The notes beneath the pieces are model-generated. The model searched no databases. It had not been told where the DNA came from and saw only the letters and a program-made list of their open reading frames with translations. A program made the translations under genes and the position numbers. A DNA stretch of 64,000 nucleotides from Maribacter spongiicola (GTDB lineage: Bacteria; Bacteroidota; Bacteroidia; Flavobacteriales; Flavobacteriaceae). The DNA lies in NCBI RefSeq assembly GCF_004364165.1, contig NZ_SOAY01000011.1:496001-560000 (forward strand). The letters run 5' to 3'. Below, piece after piece: positions 63,620 through 64,000 of the stretch; position 1 is the first letter of the stretch; every line of letters begins with the position of its first letter.

Positions 63620-64000
63620 TTAAATACGGGGTATAAAAGGACCTAACCGTTGATTATATTTTCTTTGAAAATAGATGAAATAATTATACAGTTTGTAATT
63701 TACATCATACCCGTAATCTATTTGATTTGAGTAATCTATGCGCAATTCATATAAATTGGGGTCAAATCGAGATGGCTGCATTACTCTGTTATTCCATTCT
63801 GTAACCATGATGTAGTTTCTATTTTCAAGAAAATTTTGAGAATAATAACCCTCAGGCTTAGCAATTGAACTTAACCAAGTATTAAAGCCAGGTTCAATAA
63901 TTATTATCTCGTATTCGGTTTCATCACTAGAAATGGTAATAGTGTCGCCTTGAACTTGCTTGAACGCTTGTTCTTCATCGCTGGAAATAGATAATGATTC
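63620..64000 (-). CDS. DUF6146 family protein, 5' end cut by window edge
   Basis: The frame is open from the right edge to a stop at 63620, leaving 126 C-terminal residues. The internal ATG at 63808 is not the start, because 64 upstream codons are open and give family-like sequence (TEYEIIIIEPGFNTWL, YYSQNFLENRNYIM). The final block NYFIYFQRKYNQRLGPFIPRI is split here from the YDVNYKLY segment. This matches the DUF6146 family of flavobacterial exported proteins with unknown function. The missing start probably carries a signal sequence. It sits 30 bases before the DUF6787 gene. Confidence 0.8.
   Translation of the reverse strand, partial: ESLSISSDEEQAFKQVQGDTITISSDETEYEIIIIEPGFNTWLSSIAKPEGYYSQNFLENRNYIMVTEWNNRVMQPSRFDPNLYELRIDYSNQIDYGYDVNYKLYNYFIYFQRKYNQRLGPFIPRI

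Noticed and set aside
63620-63808. A 62-aa gene starting at the ATG at 63808
   Set aside because: The same frame is open to the window edge with family-like sequence, so this ATG is internal to a longer DUF6146 gene.

Overview
The window looks like a chromosomal segment of a marine-type Flavobacteriaceae member (Bacteroidota). The evidence is AT-rich DNA, promoters of the Bacteroidota TAnnTTTG type with weak or absent Shine-Dalgarno sequences, a TonB receptor with an N-terminal carboxypeptidase-D-like repeat, a probable T9SS-exported protein, a bacillithiol gene (bshB1), and many families largely confined to this group (DUF4290, DUF6340, DUF6146, DUF6787, START-like). I cannot fix the genus from sequence alone. 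There is no phage, insertion sequence, CRISPR array or rRNA. The region reads as ordinary chromosome with compact operons.

Layout. 1-6.5 kb: a truncated DUF3095 gene, then two outer-membrane proteins. The first is a 1,187-aa three-part fusion with a metallophosphatase-like domain that has lost its metal-binding residues, a secreted-kinase-like domain and a beta-barrel. A tRNA-Met(CAT) follows. 6.6-15 kb: housekeeping genes, namely START-like, aminotransferase class IV, YqgE/AlgH, HU, fmt-recQ-ATPase, DUF493, and DUF4290-murA, whose MurA carries Asp in place of the fosfomycin-target Cys. 15-24 kb: pirin, a secreted VOC protein, an M20 amidohydrolase, a DUF6340 lipoprotein, a tight SRPBCC-SDR-photolyase operon with a 34-bp perfect palindrome upstream, a T9SS-like secreted protein and a DUF2911 protein.

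24-33 kb, minus strand: a sugar module (secreted PIG-L deacetylase, a 37-aa one-helix membrane protein, an SSS symporter, galactokinase), then an MscS channel, a lipoprotein, Maf, a KdsC-like phosphatase and a DUF2520 protein. 33-40 kb: a fused CcsB-CcsA cytochrome c maturation protein, an M14 lipoprotein peptidase, a trans-sulfuration enzyme and bshB1. 40-45 kb: two tandem TPR histidine kinases without a response regulator, then tRNA-His. 45-53 kb: secreted hydrolases (M28, SGNH, S10), small membrane proteins, a Tat-exported Gfo/Idh/MocA oxidoreductase and a PhoX-like lipoprotein with a collagen-like linker.

53-64 kb: a di-heme peroxidase lipoprotein with an imelysin-like N-terminus, TIGR02757, a CPBP protease, a LolD-like ATPase, folE, a SorAB-like sulfite dehydrogenase pair, a probable metal (zinc-type) TonB receptor unit, DUF6787, and a truncated DUF6146 gene. 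Much of the window concerns envelope and redox functions: export of hydrolases, cytochrome c assembly (CcsBA) that could serve the peroxidase and the SorB-like cytochrome, low-molecular-weight thiols and light or oxidative repair. Several convergent gene pairs share stop codons, and many transcription units end in clear intrinsic terminators.
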